Below are positions 50,201 to 59,550 of a stretch of 64,000 nt of DNA, piece after piece. The position numbers and the translations under genes were made by a program. The notes below the pieces were generated by a model. The model was not told the DNA's origin and did no database searches. It saw only the letters and a list, made by a program, of their open reading frames with translations. The DNA is from Phytopythium helicoides (taxonomy: Eukaryota > Oomycota > Peronosporomycetes > Pythiales > Pythiaceae): contig JANFNE010000009.1 of NCBI GenBank assembly GCA_024867545.1, positions 966,501 through 1,030,500 of the forward strand, in the 5' to 3' direction. Numbering within the stretch: the first letter of the stretch is position 1; each line of letters begins with the position of its first letter.

Positions 50201-50628
50201 CCCGAACACTCAGCTAGCGATTGAGACCTGCTCGTCAACTCGTGTGGCTGTAATTGAGGCTCGAACAAACCGCAATCCCTCTTGTCTTCGCTTGCAAATG
50301 GCAATGTCATATCTGGAGAGAGGTCTTCACTGCATTTCGTGTCAACAGATGTCGCTGATTCAATGCTGCTGTTGTTATTGTTGTGAGTGTCATTTTCATT
50401 CATCGCCAACGCTGCTTCAGGTTGAATAGATAGCGAGTCTCCAACGAGGTCCCACTCCTCTCGGTACGAGTAGACGTCGGTGTCGGTGCTGCTGATCGTG
50501 TCCGAAACAACTGAGCCGGCCGTCGATGGAGCTGTCCGAGAGCTCTGTTCCCATTCTTCATTGTCATGGAGACCAGCTCGGTCTACCACGTGCTTGAAAT
50601 CCTTTCTTCCACTATCAAGATGCAGCAT
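47209..50628 (-). CDS. Kinesin with three C-terminal CxxHxxxxCxxC repeats
   Basis: An intronless gene of 1139 residues. An acidic/Ser-rich leader of about 180 residues precedes the motor domain (about 183-515). The motor has the P-loop GQTGTGKT near 270, switch I SSRSHA, switch II LVDLAGSE and the family block YRDSTLTRVLQDSLGG. A coiled coil follows (about 530-620, for example RRIKELEARVRELESS). Then comes a long Ser/Pro-rich tail carrying three copies of a 12-residue Cys/His module: CSKHSLRGCVLC (from 939), CARHRLSRCFIC (from 992) and CTAHSLSNCILC (from 1050). An N-to-middle motor with a plus-end-type neck is likely, but I cannot assign a kinesin subfamily. It moves along or regulates microtubules. 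The Cys/His modules probably bind zinc. Confidence 0.92.
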   Translation of the reverse strand: MLHLDSGRKDFKHVVDRAGLHDNEEWEQSSRTAPSTAGSVVSDTISSTDTDVYSYREEWDLVGDSLSIQPEAALAMNENDTHNNNNSSIESATSVDTKCSEDLSPDMTLPFASEDKRDCGLFEPQLQPHELTSRSQSLAECSGDDAILDSTCADPSTPENSLSESPIEGTSASEDCETRRIQVLVRVRPACGLTDDKTVVTVCNQGTTIQVQSSNSHNGTTGMLTVTECAFDRVFSTSATQEEIFSAIEPSVRAAIGGFNSTVFAYGQTGTGKTHTLFGKDYDLFGATTSTKDSKSFEESVPSHEVFGDAYTMTTGWGIVPRALCLLLSHAARVSAEETRILLQCSFVQIYNDRLFDLLTDRRRQKPLLLREQPRADGLTNVIIPGLSSERIESVAQAMQLLRQGLENRSVRETDANLASSRSHAIVQVNITLQRRLPTGEQSVRTSRLNLVDLAGSEKWNTELPMDEAHSLELKNINASLSALGNCIAALAEPGRKHIPYRDSTLTRVLQDSLGGNTQSCLIATVSPSLNASDETIRTLQFADRARSVMQTVRVNDASGGLGTELLAARAQISKLRDRLESAQRRHHEARLKELDECQRRFTETLKVKDREIYKLSRDNAAFLRWKEEDSRRIKELEARVRELESSSNALQQVQSQDFTHANDPIRASKAVELQETFGHDNEESVKTAGLGKSSALPSNLEPDSHAGKPDRVRRSDSTHGISRSSSKTNLPRLGAEKNSEYRTGNQGSKTYKQLLERYALAQGRVKRDRSVGQQESLSTDDASTEDPSSQWFSSPAATATMIPRFSSIPPRMTTPPLPSPPTSSMLHSPGFVSARHSTSSLPLSPETVDAIHPIYYNSKSLLKSSSHTADLEMAGMSTAQSPMVSRSTSTIPSVNVSEPSQYLLAKAPGVEAWTPKEERWDQNSGSLIPSAKPSAAQCSKHSLRGCVLCNGVLDAEVPARSLPTVVIASQSISFSSASDRATVSTSQDEPCARHRLSRCFICCKTSTSDSPYIPLPSQFPVNAVRVDKPVDHHGFGMSNATSGTVLSKCTAHSLSNCILCSKVSSGAVQVERRASMSSVESDVGMRNYLVDMRSTRMFSSSLMASGANSLSTSFAAVSRSTQPIGLDGGYAAWSQANV

Positions 50629-51117
50629 TTGACGCTTCGCGCTGGGTTGGAGATAGCAACCGCACTATAGCTGCAACGACCTCGGCTCATGCCGCTTAGA
50701 CACGTGCGAGAACTGTCACGACCTTCCCTTCGATCGCGATCGCGCCAAGAGCAAAGAGCAGGCGGTTCCCAAAATATCAGTGATGACTATAAGCGGATTG
50801 ACCAACTTGAAGAACGAGCCTTTCGGTGTGCTTGATCAATCAAACCGCACCAATCCTTTGCCCAGGCTGCACCGACCTCAATCAACCTACAGTGTAACAC
50901 TTGTGAAGTATCAAGCCTTTTGGTAGGAGCACAAGCACGAAGAACATGTAGGGAAACAGTTGCGTCATGTTCGGTTAGAGTCGACCCTTTAATAACCTAC
51001 TTACCACGGCCATACCCGCGAGCCGAAGGCGAGTGCTAGCAATAACCTACATGTCAATCTGCACACAAGACGAATATCCATCAGATCACACGCACGCATT
51101 GCATTGTGGGAACAATC
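50629..51117. other. Intergenic region upstream of the kinesin gene
   Basis: About 490 bp between the kinesin start and the 3' end of the PHD gene, both on the minus strand. No gene seen; some short direct similarity around AATAACCTAC (50990-51000 and 51041-51050). Confidence 0.5.
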
Positions 51118-54100
51118 TCAACGTACCATTTCCGGGAACATCTCGGGAACGATATCATCAAAATCTTGTTCGACATCTTCGAGCGAAGTGTCCTCGAAGA
51201 AAAGCTTCTGGGCCTTCAGTGTAGCGTGGTCTTCTTCGTTACGAGGCGATGCTCGTCTTCCACTGCTTCGCGTTGGCCGAGCTGGCAAATCCGATACGTC
51301 CTCCATCTCAATCTCGAGGCGACGCCGCTTTGGCCTTGATCCAGAGGCAACCTCTTCAACGCTCGTCGATCCGCGTGTTCGTTTTGAAGCTGACGATGGT
51401 GTAGCTGCCAGACGAGCGCTAGTTCGATGAGGGGTTTGCTCTGCGTCCGCTCCTTCATCCGCGTCGGCATTAACGCCACCAGCTCGGCGGCTTGATGTTC
51501 TACGGTTGGGTCGAACAGGAGTAGTGGGTTGCGGCTTTGGGCGCCGTGGGGTGTCTTTTAGTGTGTCACCGGTCATAGAGTGGTAAACTTCGCGCATCAA
51601 GGCGGAAGGTCGCTTCTTGACAACAATATCGACGGATGCTGTCATCAACGGTACCTCTGCAACATTCAGCAACCGCTTCTGCTGACGATCACGCTGGCGC
51701 GACATCTCAAGAAGCATTCGACCGCGCTCTAGTGATTGGCGCAGATCTATCAGTTGGTTCAAGATCTCTCGCGTCATCCAGGATTGACGCTTGATATCGA
51801 ATACTGCGTCGGACGGCGTGTGGGCGTCGCAATAAAACTTCCAATCCGATCGACTCGATCGAGCGCAAAAACGTTTCTTCTTGGCAGCACAGAGTGGATG
51901 GAAACGCTTCTGGCACTGTGCACAGCTTACAAGCTCACCCTTTGCATAATGGGATGGAAATGTTAGCTATCAAAAAAAATAGAAGTGGCTAGGAACTGTA
52001 CGTACCGATCGTCTAGAGCACACGTCGCAACGAGCAACAGTCGCCAAAAGCGAGTTGGGAGTACTTGCCGGAGTAGGCTGTGGAGCATGTGCGTGTTGAA
52101 CGTGATGCCGCTTCACCACCTTGGCCTTCTTCCATTTACAGCAGTACACATGGATCCACTTGTCGAATGTCAGCGCATGCTCACCATTGCTACGTGGAGA
52201 GCTCTTGTTGCCTGCATGCTGATGTTGTGATCCGTTTGGTCCTCGCGAAGCCTGGACTAGCTGCGCACCCATTGCAGTATTCTGCAGCAGCAAAATGTCA
52301 TTGTGCACATCTTTACGAGACTCAGACACCTTTGGTGGCGTCTTCCCGCCAAGAGCCAGCGTTCCGTTGCTCGAATTGGTTGGGTTGCTCGCGCATGGCA
52401 TCAAGTAATCGCTCGAGATTCCGCAGGTAATACAACCCTCTCTCGCCCTCTTGTCACCAAGCTGGATGCAACACTCACAAATCCAGTTGCTGCGAAAAAT
52501 GGTCGCCGACGGTCCAATCTCGCTGATACAGCATTCGGGGTGGATATAAATATTGCAGTATTGACATCGCATCATAAACTGGCGACGATGGAGCATGTTG
52601 ACGTCTGAAAGCGGACCAACCGTCGGAACAACAAACTCGAAGCATGCCGAGCACATGGTCATGTCCGTCCAGTCGGGTCTTCCAGGGTCCACTTCCTTCA
52701 CGTCTTGCTTGGCCGAGTCCTCGGCGGCGATGATCGCCTGGACAATCGACCCGGATAGCAACGAAGATCCTGCATCGCTTGGGATGCGCGAATGATTGAA
52801 ACGACTACTCTTAGTCTTGTAGACAAAGAACGCGTCAATGCGCACTTTTCGTCGGCGTTGTCGCTGGATCAATCGTTCTGCCTCACTGTAGTCCGTAGGC
52901 AAATGGTTTTTGCACAGCAGTTGGAATTTCAGCCCTGCGCCACCACCACCGTAGATGAAGCCACTCTCGTTGAGCCCAATGGTCATTGGCAGACCCTCGA
53001 ACCAACCACACAGAGGATGGAACGATACTGAGCAACCCGAATGGCAGCACTGGATAGTGCGTCCACAAGCGACTCGGCAATACATACACAGATTCCCTTG
53101 GCATAGGCTCGAATCGCTTTCTTCTTCTTTGTCGGTTGGAATCTTCTTGAGAGAAGAAACCCCATTCGTTGCTGACGCTGCAATGAGTGCCTGCACTTCA
53201 GATGTTGTATCGCGGAATCGCGGACCTGAATTTGCGCTCGGGCCGACTAAGTTGATGTCCGACAGCTCCAACAAGTTTCCGATCCAGACCTTTGGACACC
53301 ACAGCGCACAAACAACGTGCACCCATTTGCCGTCGATCGTCCGCTTGAACGCACCGTCCCCTAGCGAACACAGCTGACAGAATACCGAAGTCGCCGGGTC
53401 CTGCCCTTCGCGCTCGATCTTGCAACGGTCGCAGATGAATTCGTTGCTCGGGACTTTAACGATCCCATAGCAACGCTGATGTACTGCGAGCTCACACCGG
53501 TCGCAAAACACGATTGGGTTCGACTCGGGCGATTGGCCATCAAAACAGACAACGCAAGTGCCGTCATCGATGGGCTCTTCCTCGTCTTCTTGGTCATCAT
53601 GATTAGTCGGATTTGATGCTTCAGCCTCACCAGTTCCACTTAGACCCGACATGACTGTTGCTAACGCTTTAGTTCCTCTGTAACCAATGACAAGGCTTTT
53701 GCATAATTGCTTCCACGCTGCATGCTCCTTATAGTACATCTCAGTGATCGCAGCGACATTCTGGAACTTGTTGTAGTTGTATTCCACCGCTTCTAATTTC
53801 TTCACGAGACCTCGCAGCTCACGCCGGTTCGTTTGCATCTGCTCGTTGAGGTGATCAGCGAGAAGATTGACCGACTGGTTGATGTCACCCTTTTCAAAGT
53901 TGTGGTTTGTTGAAAGAGTTTCCAGTCCATTTGTATGAGGGCCATCATCCAGCGAGGTCATCGAAATGAGCAAATTGTTGATCGGTGATAGTGGTAATTT
54001 CAACTTGGCCAACGGACCAACCATCGTAGAATGAGCGTCGTGGAGGAATGTCGACCAAACACCTCGTTCTTGATCGACTTGGTCGACTTGGTCGATTGCT

Positions 54101-55740
54101 TCCTTCCCGGATAATCGCAACAAGAACTTGCAGCTAGCAGCCAACTTGTCTTCGTTAACATTCTGAAAGGCGACACGAATATCGCCTGAAAGTGCCAATG
54201 CTTGATTCTTGGACGAGTCCTCGCCGTTTTCTTGTGCCAAATCCTCCAATACTGCATGCTCAGGAACCCCTGCTGATGCGGACGACCGCGGAATAATCTC
54301 AATGCAAGGATCCGCGCTCACATCGCTAACACAGTGGGTGCGACTCGCTCGCATCATAAAATCACAGCGATGCACTGATGTCTTGTATGATAACGATGCA
54401 CAGCTGGGGTCCTCGCGTGTGCCGTATTCGAAAAGGACGGCATCTCTGCAGTCCAGGTCTGTTGCAGCAGGTCGGCGGCGGAAGTTACTAACATCATCTA
54501 ACTTTGCTCCGCAGAGGCTCTTACAGAGCTGGTCCATTCGCTTCTTCACCATCGCCTTGCTGCTGAAAAAGTTGCGATCCACCACCTTCCATAGATGCGC
54601 TGCATTCATGGGTGCGCCAGCGTTTTGACCCGGCCACGAGTCAAAGAGCACATCTGTGAGGTCTGATCCGAGCAAAGCCTCCCGATCTGCGGATGCAGCC
54701 TCGCCAGCACCAGTCACCATCGGCAAATCTGTGTGCTTGCGTTTCCACTTGCCGTGCGTCGCGTGCTTGGTCTTGGGGCAGTTGTTACGGAGGTGGCCCA
54801 TCATCAATGTCTCGCGGATATGCTCTCCGCACTCGGGGCACGGCCGCACAGGGATAGTGCTCGACCCGTTTTGCCTCCTCGCCTTGCCAGACGACGACGA
54901 ACGTTGTGCGTCGTCCCGTCGATCTGACTTTCCGCGCTGCTTGCCACTCGTCGACTTTTTAGTGCGTGATATAGTGGGTGGTGTGATGCCGTGCCGCGTG
55001 AGCAGCAGCTTGCGCCTTTGCACGTCCTCTCTGGCGAGCCAGGCGAGCATGCACTGGTCCTCGTGCACGTCCTGATTGCCAGGTGTGAGCTTGGTCGTGC
55101 AGTAGCGGCAGCGTCCAGGCACGAGCGGGTGCGCGCGCTCGCGCTCCTTGACGGCGTCGAGCGCGCGCCACGAGTCGTCGACCATCTCGAACCTGCGCGA
55201 GGAGACATCTGAGAGATGCGTCTTGCAGTGGTAGACCTGCTGGTTGGCCTCGTTGTAGCCCGTGAAGATGAGCGCCGAGGGAGCGCGGAAGGCGCACGAG
55301 ACGTGGAAAGAGCGCGCGCAGCGGCCGCTGACGCACTGTATGCAGCCGCCGCGCTGGCCGCAAACCAGGCATCGCAGCGCATCTCGGCTCGCGTCGAGCA
55401 GCGCGATGTCGACCTGCTCGTCCAGCTCGCCCGCGAGGCTGTGCGAGAGCTCGGGGATCCAGTTGACGCAGCGCACGTGGCACCAGACGTCGCGCTGGCT
55501 CGTGAGCCGCAGCGCGCCGCCCGCCACGGGGCACACGGCGCACTGCGGCGGCACCGGCGGCGCCGGAGAAAGGCCGCAGGGCTCGCAGCGCCACGCCGAC
55601 AGGTCGGCCGACACGCTGCGACCGTAGCAGCGCACGTGCACCTGCAGCGCGCATCCCGCGCAGTGCACGAGCTCGGACCCGTGGTAGTCGTCGGCCGACA
55701 GGCACACGCTGCACACGGCGGCGGCGGCGGCGCCCCCCAT
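51118..55740 (-). CDS. Multi-PHD-finger chromatin protein (BRPF/JADE-like cassettes), 1518 residues
   Basis: Exon 1 is complement(52006..55740) and exon 2 complement(51118..51939), with a 66-nt intron. Splicing completes a PHD finger split between CDVCSRRS and GELVSCAQCQKRFHPLC. Near the N-terminus a PHD (CSVCLSADDYHGSELVHC) is followed by an extended PHD (CAVCP through YHCKTH). Two Cys/His fingers follow (CRYCTTKL; CPECGEHI). A second PHD/extended-PHD pair lies in the middle (CVVCFDGQSPESNPIVFC, then FCQLCSLGDGAFKRT to LCKNHLP). A third Cys-rich block (CSACFEF to CECCIQLG) and the C-terminal finger complete the set. The tail is basic with AT-hook-like runs and ends acidic. Such PHD-zinc-knuckle-PHD cassettes read histone H3 tails in acetyltransferase complexes; no catalytic domain is present. 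Confidence 0.9.
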
Positions 55741-56000
55741 GAGGATCAGTTCGACTCGGAACGCTCCCCTTCGTGGCGAGCGGTTTTCGGATGGAGGAGG
55801 CGGTGCGGTTATCGATTTGGTACCTGCACGTAGCTTGTTTTAAGTGCGGATTGGTGCGGTCATATCTGAATGATGCGAACCTAGCAGCCGCGACAACACC
55901 TTCCACGCCGCTTGATTAGACGCACCGAGCAGCATCTTTGCGGCGCCGCGGAGCTGCTTGCACTGCAGAGGCTGAAGCAGGTGCTCTGGGTCGGTCATCA
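55741..56000. other. 5' flank of the PHD gene up to the transposon
   Basis: About 260 bp of promoter-side sequence interrupted on the right by the Harbinger element, whose TCA target duplication is at 55998-56000. The element therefore sits 261 bp from the start codon of the PHD gene. Confidence 0.6.
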
Positions 56001-56031
56001 GAGCATCTCCAGTCGTCGTTGCTATCGCTAT
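56001..56031 (+). repeat. Left terminal inverted repeat of the Harbinger element
   Basis: The first 16 bases match the right end exactly in reverse complement. Similarity continues with substitutions and small gaps through CTATTCTAT. A subterminal copy of the CCCAGTCGT core is at 56079-56087. Confidence 0.88.
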
Positions 56032-56316
56032 TCTATCCTAAAAAACGGTAATTTATCCTCGAATAGCCCAGATGGCTTCCCAGTCGTTTGTGCTATTTCT
56101 ATTTGAGAGCAATTTTACGGATCCGTGGGCTATTTCAGGCCCGAATAGAGCACGAGTTCTATCGGCTTTGCATACAATATTCAAGTGAATTGATCGACGT
56201 CATGTCAATACTTTATCCAAGTATATTGCACCATGGCTTTACCATAGTGAATCCAAGTAACTTGCACCGACCTTTCACAGCTGAGTGAGAACAAAAGTCA
56301 AAGAGAACGTGGAAGC

Positions 56317-57330
56317 ATGGGGCGTGGGAGGAAGTGGACCACGACGGAGGATGAAGCACTAGTGCGCGCGTACGTACAAGTATCGCAGGATCCGATTCAT
56401 GGGGCTGAGCAGAAGGCACTTGAGTTCTGGGCGAAGATTCAAGAGAAATGGATTGCTGCAACTAGTGACAACAGCTCAAACGCGAAAACTGGGAGTACGA
56501 AGGACACCCGTACTTCTCAAGCTCTGAGAAATCGCTGGCACACGATTTCACACGATGTGTCAAAGTTCGTTGGGTGTGTGAGTTTAGTTGAAGCTCGTCA
56601 CGAGTCGGGAAAAAGTCCCGAAGATCTCATCACAGACGCTCGGGTCGTTTTCAACGAGCAACAAGGAAGCGAGTTTGCATACTATGGTTGTTGGGAAATA
56701 CTTCGGAAAGTGCCCAAGTTCATTTCATCTATCAGCAGCCCGTCAAAATCATGCGAGAGTGAAAGTCATGTAACTAGTGGGAACTGCGGAGTTGCTGGAG
56801 GTGAAACTAGCAGAGACGCTGGTCGTCCCGGTGGCCGCAAGCGAGCTAAAATAGAGGAGAAGGATCAGAGCGATGACTCCAAGCTTATTAAACAGCTAGT
56901 CAACGATGCAAAGTCTCGAGGCATTGCCCTCGTTGCAGAAATTCAACGCAAAAATGACCTGCTGGAAGAGCAAATGAATTTCCAATATTTCCGTATGAAC
57001 CCAGACTCGGAGGAGTCAAAGACGTACTTCGCTTTACAGCGACGTAAGCGACTTGCAGCGTTGATGAAAGACGCAGAGCAAGAGTGCAATGTCCCTATCT
57101 CTCAGACACGACAAATGCATGTTGGTGAGCCAATCACGTCGGATATACAATTCATTCAACCACCAGTGGAAACAGTTTCACCTTTGCCAATGATTTTCGG
57201 AGAGATTTCGGGCTCCCAGCCGACATTTGTTGAGCTTGCACCGCTAGACAGTGAGAGATCTTCAGGTACACACAATTACGAGGAATCAGCACCATTTGGT
57301 CATGACATTCATGCACTACTCAATCCGTAG
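56317..57330 (+). CDS. Harbinger ORF1, SANT/Myb-like DNA-binding protein
   Basis: An intronless gene of 337 residues. The N-terminal 100 residues form a trihelical SANT/Myb-like domain: RKWTTTEDEALVRAYVQVSQ, a Trp in the second helix region (FWAKIQEKW) and LRNRWHTISHDVSKFVG. This is the usual architecture of the second protein of PIF/Harbinger elements, which binds subterminal DNA and helps bring the transposase into the nucleus. A basic segment (GRPGGRKRAKIEEKDQ) could be the nuclear signal. The C-terminal half is predicted helical (KLIKQLVNDAKSRGIALVAE) and rich in charged residues. It lies convergent to the transposase gene, 110 bp apart. Confidence 0.88.
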   Translation: MGRGRKWTTTEDEALVRAYVQVSQDPIHGAEQKALEFWAKIQEKWIAATSDNSSNAKTGSTKDTRTSQALRNRWHTISHDVSKFVGCVSLVEARHESGKSPEDLITDARVVFNEQQGSEFAYYGCWEILRKVPKFISSISSPSKSCESESHVTSGNCGVAGGETSRDAGRPGGRKRAKIEEKDQSDDSKLIKQLVNDAKSRGIALVAEIQRKNDLLEEQMNFQYFRMNPDSEESKTYFALQRRKRLAALMKDAEQECNVPISQTRQMHVGEPITSDIQFIQPPVETVSPLPMIFGEISGSQPTFVELAPLDSERSSGTHNYEESAPFGHDIHALLNP

Positions 57331-57440
57331 GAGATTGCTTTCAGTTTTCATTATGAAAAGAAAAATGGAATGCAAACTTTATGATTCATTAATGCAATGC
57401 AAAAATCGTTGCGAGTTGCTAGATTTGATATCGTTCTAGT

Positions 57441-58709
57441 CTACCGCTTGCTCTGAGTATTTTGAATTGCATCAGACGCTGAAACAATATGTGAAAATGG
57501 TGATTCGCCATTCGTTGCTGGCTCTGTTTCACTAATCTCAACACTATCTGTTGTGTTGCATGCTTCGTTTCCGAATGCATCAGGAAAACTCTCAGGAATT
57601 CCGGCACCACGATGCTCAATTATCATGTTATGAAGGATAATGCAGCACGAGATTACGTACTTCATTTTCACGTCACTCCACATACGTGAAGGCTGGCTCA
57701 ATACTCCAAATCTTGCTTTCAACATTCCAAAAGCACACTCAATTTCTTTTCTGATTGCTTCATGAGCTTTGGTAAAATTCTTTTTGCTACGTTGGTCTGG
57801 TACGGTAAAAGCGGAAACAAATGATGTCCACTCTGGATAGATTCCATCGACGAAGTAGTATGGCTGAGTGAATTCGACATCTCCAAGTTTGTAGCATATC
57901 GTTGGCTGTGTTCCATTTACAATCTGGTGTAGCAATGGAGATCTATCGAGTACATTGAGATCATTGTTTGAGCCAGGTATACCGAAGAAAGCATGCCAAA
58001 TCCATCGGTCAGCACTAGCTACTGCCTCCAAAACTACTGTTGGTGCTCCTTCTTTCCCTTTGTATTGACCATGCCATGCTGTAGGACAGTTTTTCCAGCG
58101 CCAGTGCGTACAATCTAGCGAACCCATCAGCCCGGGCATACCTCGTCGCTCGTTGAACGCTAGAATTCTGGCACAATCCGCCTCAGTCGGAGCTCGTAGG
58201 TACTCATCTCCATAGACTTCTACCACACCACGACAGAACGCATGAAAGCTATCTAAAGCTGTAGTTTCCCCGATGCGGCAGTATTCATCCTGCGCGTCTC
58301 CAGCAGTTCCTTGTGCGAGCATACGCAGTGCTGCTGTCATTTTTTGTTCTGGTGATATGCCCATTTTGCCCGCCGCATCAGGTTTCTGCTGAAAGTATGC
58401 ATTATGCTCTTGGAGATCATGTAAAAGGCGACGAAAGAGCGCTGAAGGGATGCGGTACCGCCGCTGAAAGAGTGGCTCGTCGTATACTGGAGCTGGTCCT
58501 AGATAGTCTCGCATTATTGACTCATGCCCCAATGCCGAATTTCTCGGCCGCGACTTCATCCTACCCGGTGTGGATCCTTTACGAGTTTTTGCTTTGCGGT
58601 TTTGGCGGCGTTTTAAAAGCAGCAAAGTGGCTGCGACTGCATTATCCAAGTCATTCATCGCTGCTACAATGTCGTCGTCGTCGTCTTGGAGTAGTGCCAA
58701 GGGATCCAT
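57441..58709 (-). CDS. Harbinger transposase (DDE_Tnp_4 family)
   Basis: An intronless gene of 422 residues. After an acidic start (MDPLALLQDDDDD) and a basic stretch comes the family's helical N-terminal region (FQRRYRIPSALFRRLLHDL). The catalytic domain shows the DDE pattern: Asp in GSLDCTHWRWKNCP, Asp in the GIPGSNNDLNVLDRS and YYFVDGIYPEW segments, and Glu in RKEIECAFGMLKARF. The conserved C-terminal LHNMIIEHR follows. It cuts and pastes the element by binding its terminal repeats. No stop, frameshift or missing catalytic residue is visible. The start codon lies only 126 bp inside the right terminus, so the promoter must include terminal-repeat sequence. Confidence 0.94.
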   Translation of the reverse strand: MDPLALLQDDDDDIVAAMNDLDNAVAATLLLLKRRQNRKAKTRKGSTPGRMKSRPRNSALGHESIMRDYLGPAPVYDEPLFQRRYRIPSALFRRLLHDLQEHNAYFQQKPDAAGKMGISPEQKMTAALRMLAQGTAGDAQDEYCRIGETTALDSFHAFCRGVVEVYGDEYLRAPTEADCARILAFNERRGMPGLMGSLDCTHWRWKNCPTAWHGQYKGKEGAPTVVLEAVASADRWIWHAFFGIPGSNNDLNVLDRSPLLHQIVNGTQPTICYKLGDVEFTQPYYFVDGIYPEWTSFVSAFTVPDQRSKKNFTKAHEAIRKEIECAFGMLKARFGVLSQPSRMWSDVKMKYVISCCIILHNMIIEHRGAGIPESFPDAFGNEACNTTDSVEISETEPATNGESPFSHIVSASDAIQNTQSKR

Positions 58710-58807
58710 CCTTTAGCATAGCCCACACGACTGGGAACCAGACCAAGCTGCTCTATTTGTATTCGGGATTTGCCAATCAAATCGCCGATAATTTTCGTGA
58801 ATAGAAT

Positions 58808-58835
58808 AGAATAGCCCACACGACTGGAGATGCTC
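58808..58835 (-). repeat. Right terminal inverted repeat of the Harbinger element
   Basis: Reverse complement reads GAGCATCTCCAGTCGT followed by GTGGGCTATTC. A second copy of the TAGCCCACACGACTGG block lies 90 bp further in at 58719-58734. This gives a tandem pair of likely transposase-binding sites at this end. Confidence 0.88.
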
Positions 58836-59183
58836 TCAGGCTCAATCACGCGCCCCAAGAGGCCACGGAGGCCGCCAAAGCCGGGGCGACCGCGCCACGC
58901 CAGCGGTTGCTCCGCCGCCAGCCAGCTCCGCTCAGCCCGCTCGCCATCCTCTGTCTCTCTCTGGCGTGGGGATCCCGCGCGAGCGAGCGAGCGAGCTTCG
59001 CATCCGCCGCGAGCGCCGCTGGGTGTCGCAGCTCCGCCTCCCGCGGTGCCAGAGCGCGTGCTTCAGCTTCGGACGCGCCGCGTCTTGCGAGTCCGACGGC
59101 CGCCTCAGCCAGCGACTGGAGGCGGGCGGGTGACGCGACGCCATGCGTGTCAAGGAGGATTAGGAATCCGAGTCCCGCCGCAG

Positions 59184-59482
59184 GTTTTATGCAAGTGCAA
59201 GCGCTGCCTCGTCACGTATTCCGGTCCCTCGACGCGATGGCTACCACTGCAACGCGGACAGGTACGTACGGTTACGGTTCGGTCCCATGCAGCACGTCGT
59301 TTCGCAGATCCGGCTACCTCAGAAAAACTTTCGGTTCGCCACTTGTTGTATGCCATCTCGCAGGTATTTTGCGAGCCTTCATCCAAATGAACATTCACCA
59401 AATCCGTGACGACCATCGCTTCTTGCAGGCACCCGCTCTCCAGCTGCTAGCTCAAAACAGCTTCTCGGAGGGCGTTTTTCAG
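59184..59482 (+). other. Possible upstream exons of the first phosphatase gene (in frame)
   Basis: Two open blocks, 59184-59363 (60 codons) and 59429-59482 (18 codons), are bounded by consensus acceptor and donor sites. With introns of 65 and 53 nt they join in phase 0 to the frame of the phosphatase through an acceptor at 59535, five codons before its ATG at 59551. The first block encodes VLCKCKRCLVTYSGPSTRW and a basic segment; no domain is recognised. It may be a longer isoform's N-terminus, a 5' UTR, or chance. Confidence 0.3.
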
Positions 59483-59550
59483 GTGGGTACTTTTGCCCGC
59501 ACGCCTCACAACTCCATTCGCCCGCCGCCCCCCAGAGCTCGAGCCTCGCG

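Larger units (their letters stand above)
56001..58835. mobile_element. Complete PIF/Harbinger DNA transposon, 2835 bp
   Basis: The element starts GAGCATCTCCAGTCGT and ends with the reverse complement, ACGACTGGAGATGCTC. It is flanked on both sides by TCA (55998-56000 and 58836-58838), the 3-bp target duplication expected for this superfamily. It carries the two genes typical of PIF/Harbinger in convergent orientation: a SANT/Myb-like DNA-binding protein and a DDE transposase. Both reading frames are open from ATG to stop. Further copies of the CCAGTCGT...GCTAT motif lie inside each end. The element looks potentially autonomous or recently active. Confidence 0.92.

Noticed and set aside
54959..55906. 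315-residue alternative frame overlapping the start of the PHD gene
   Set aside because: It is Arg/Ala-rich translation of the other frame; the PHD frame contains the zinc ligands.
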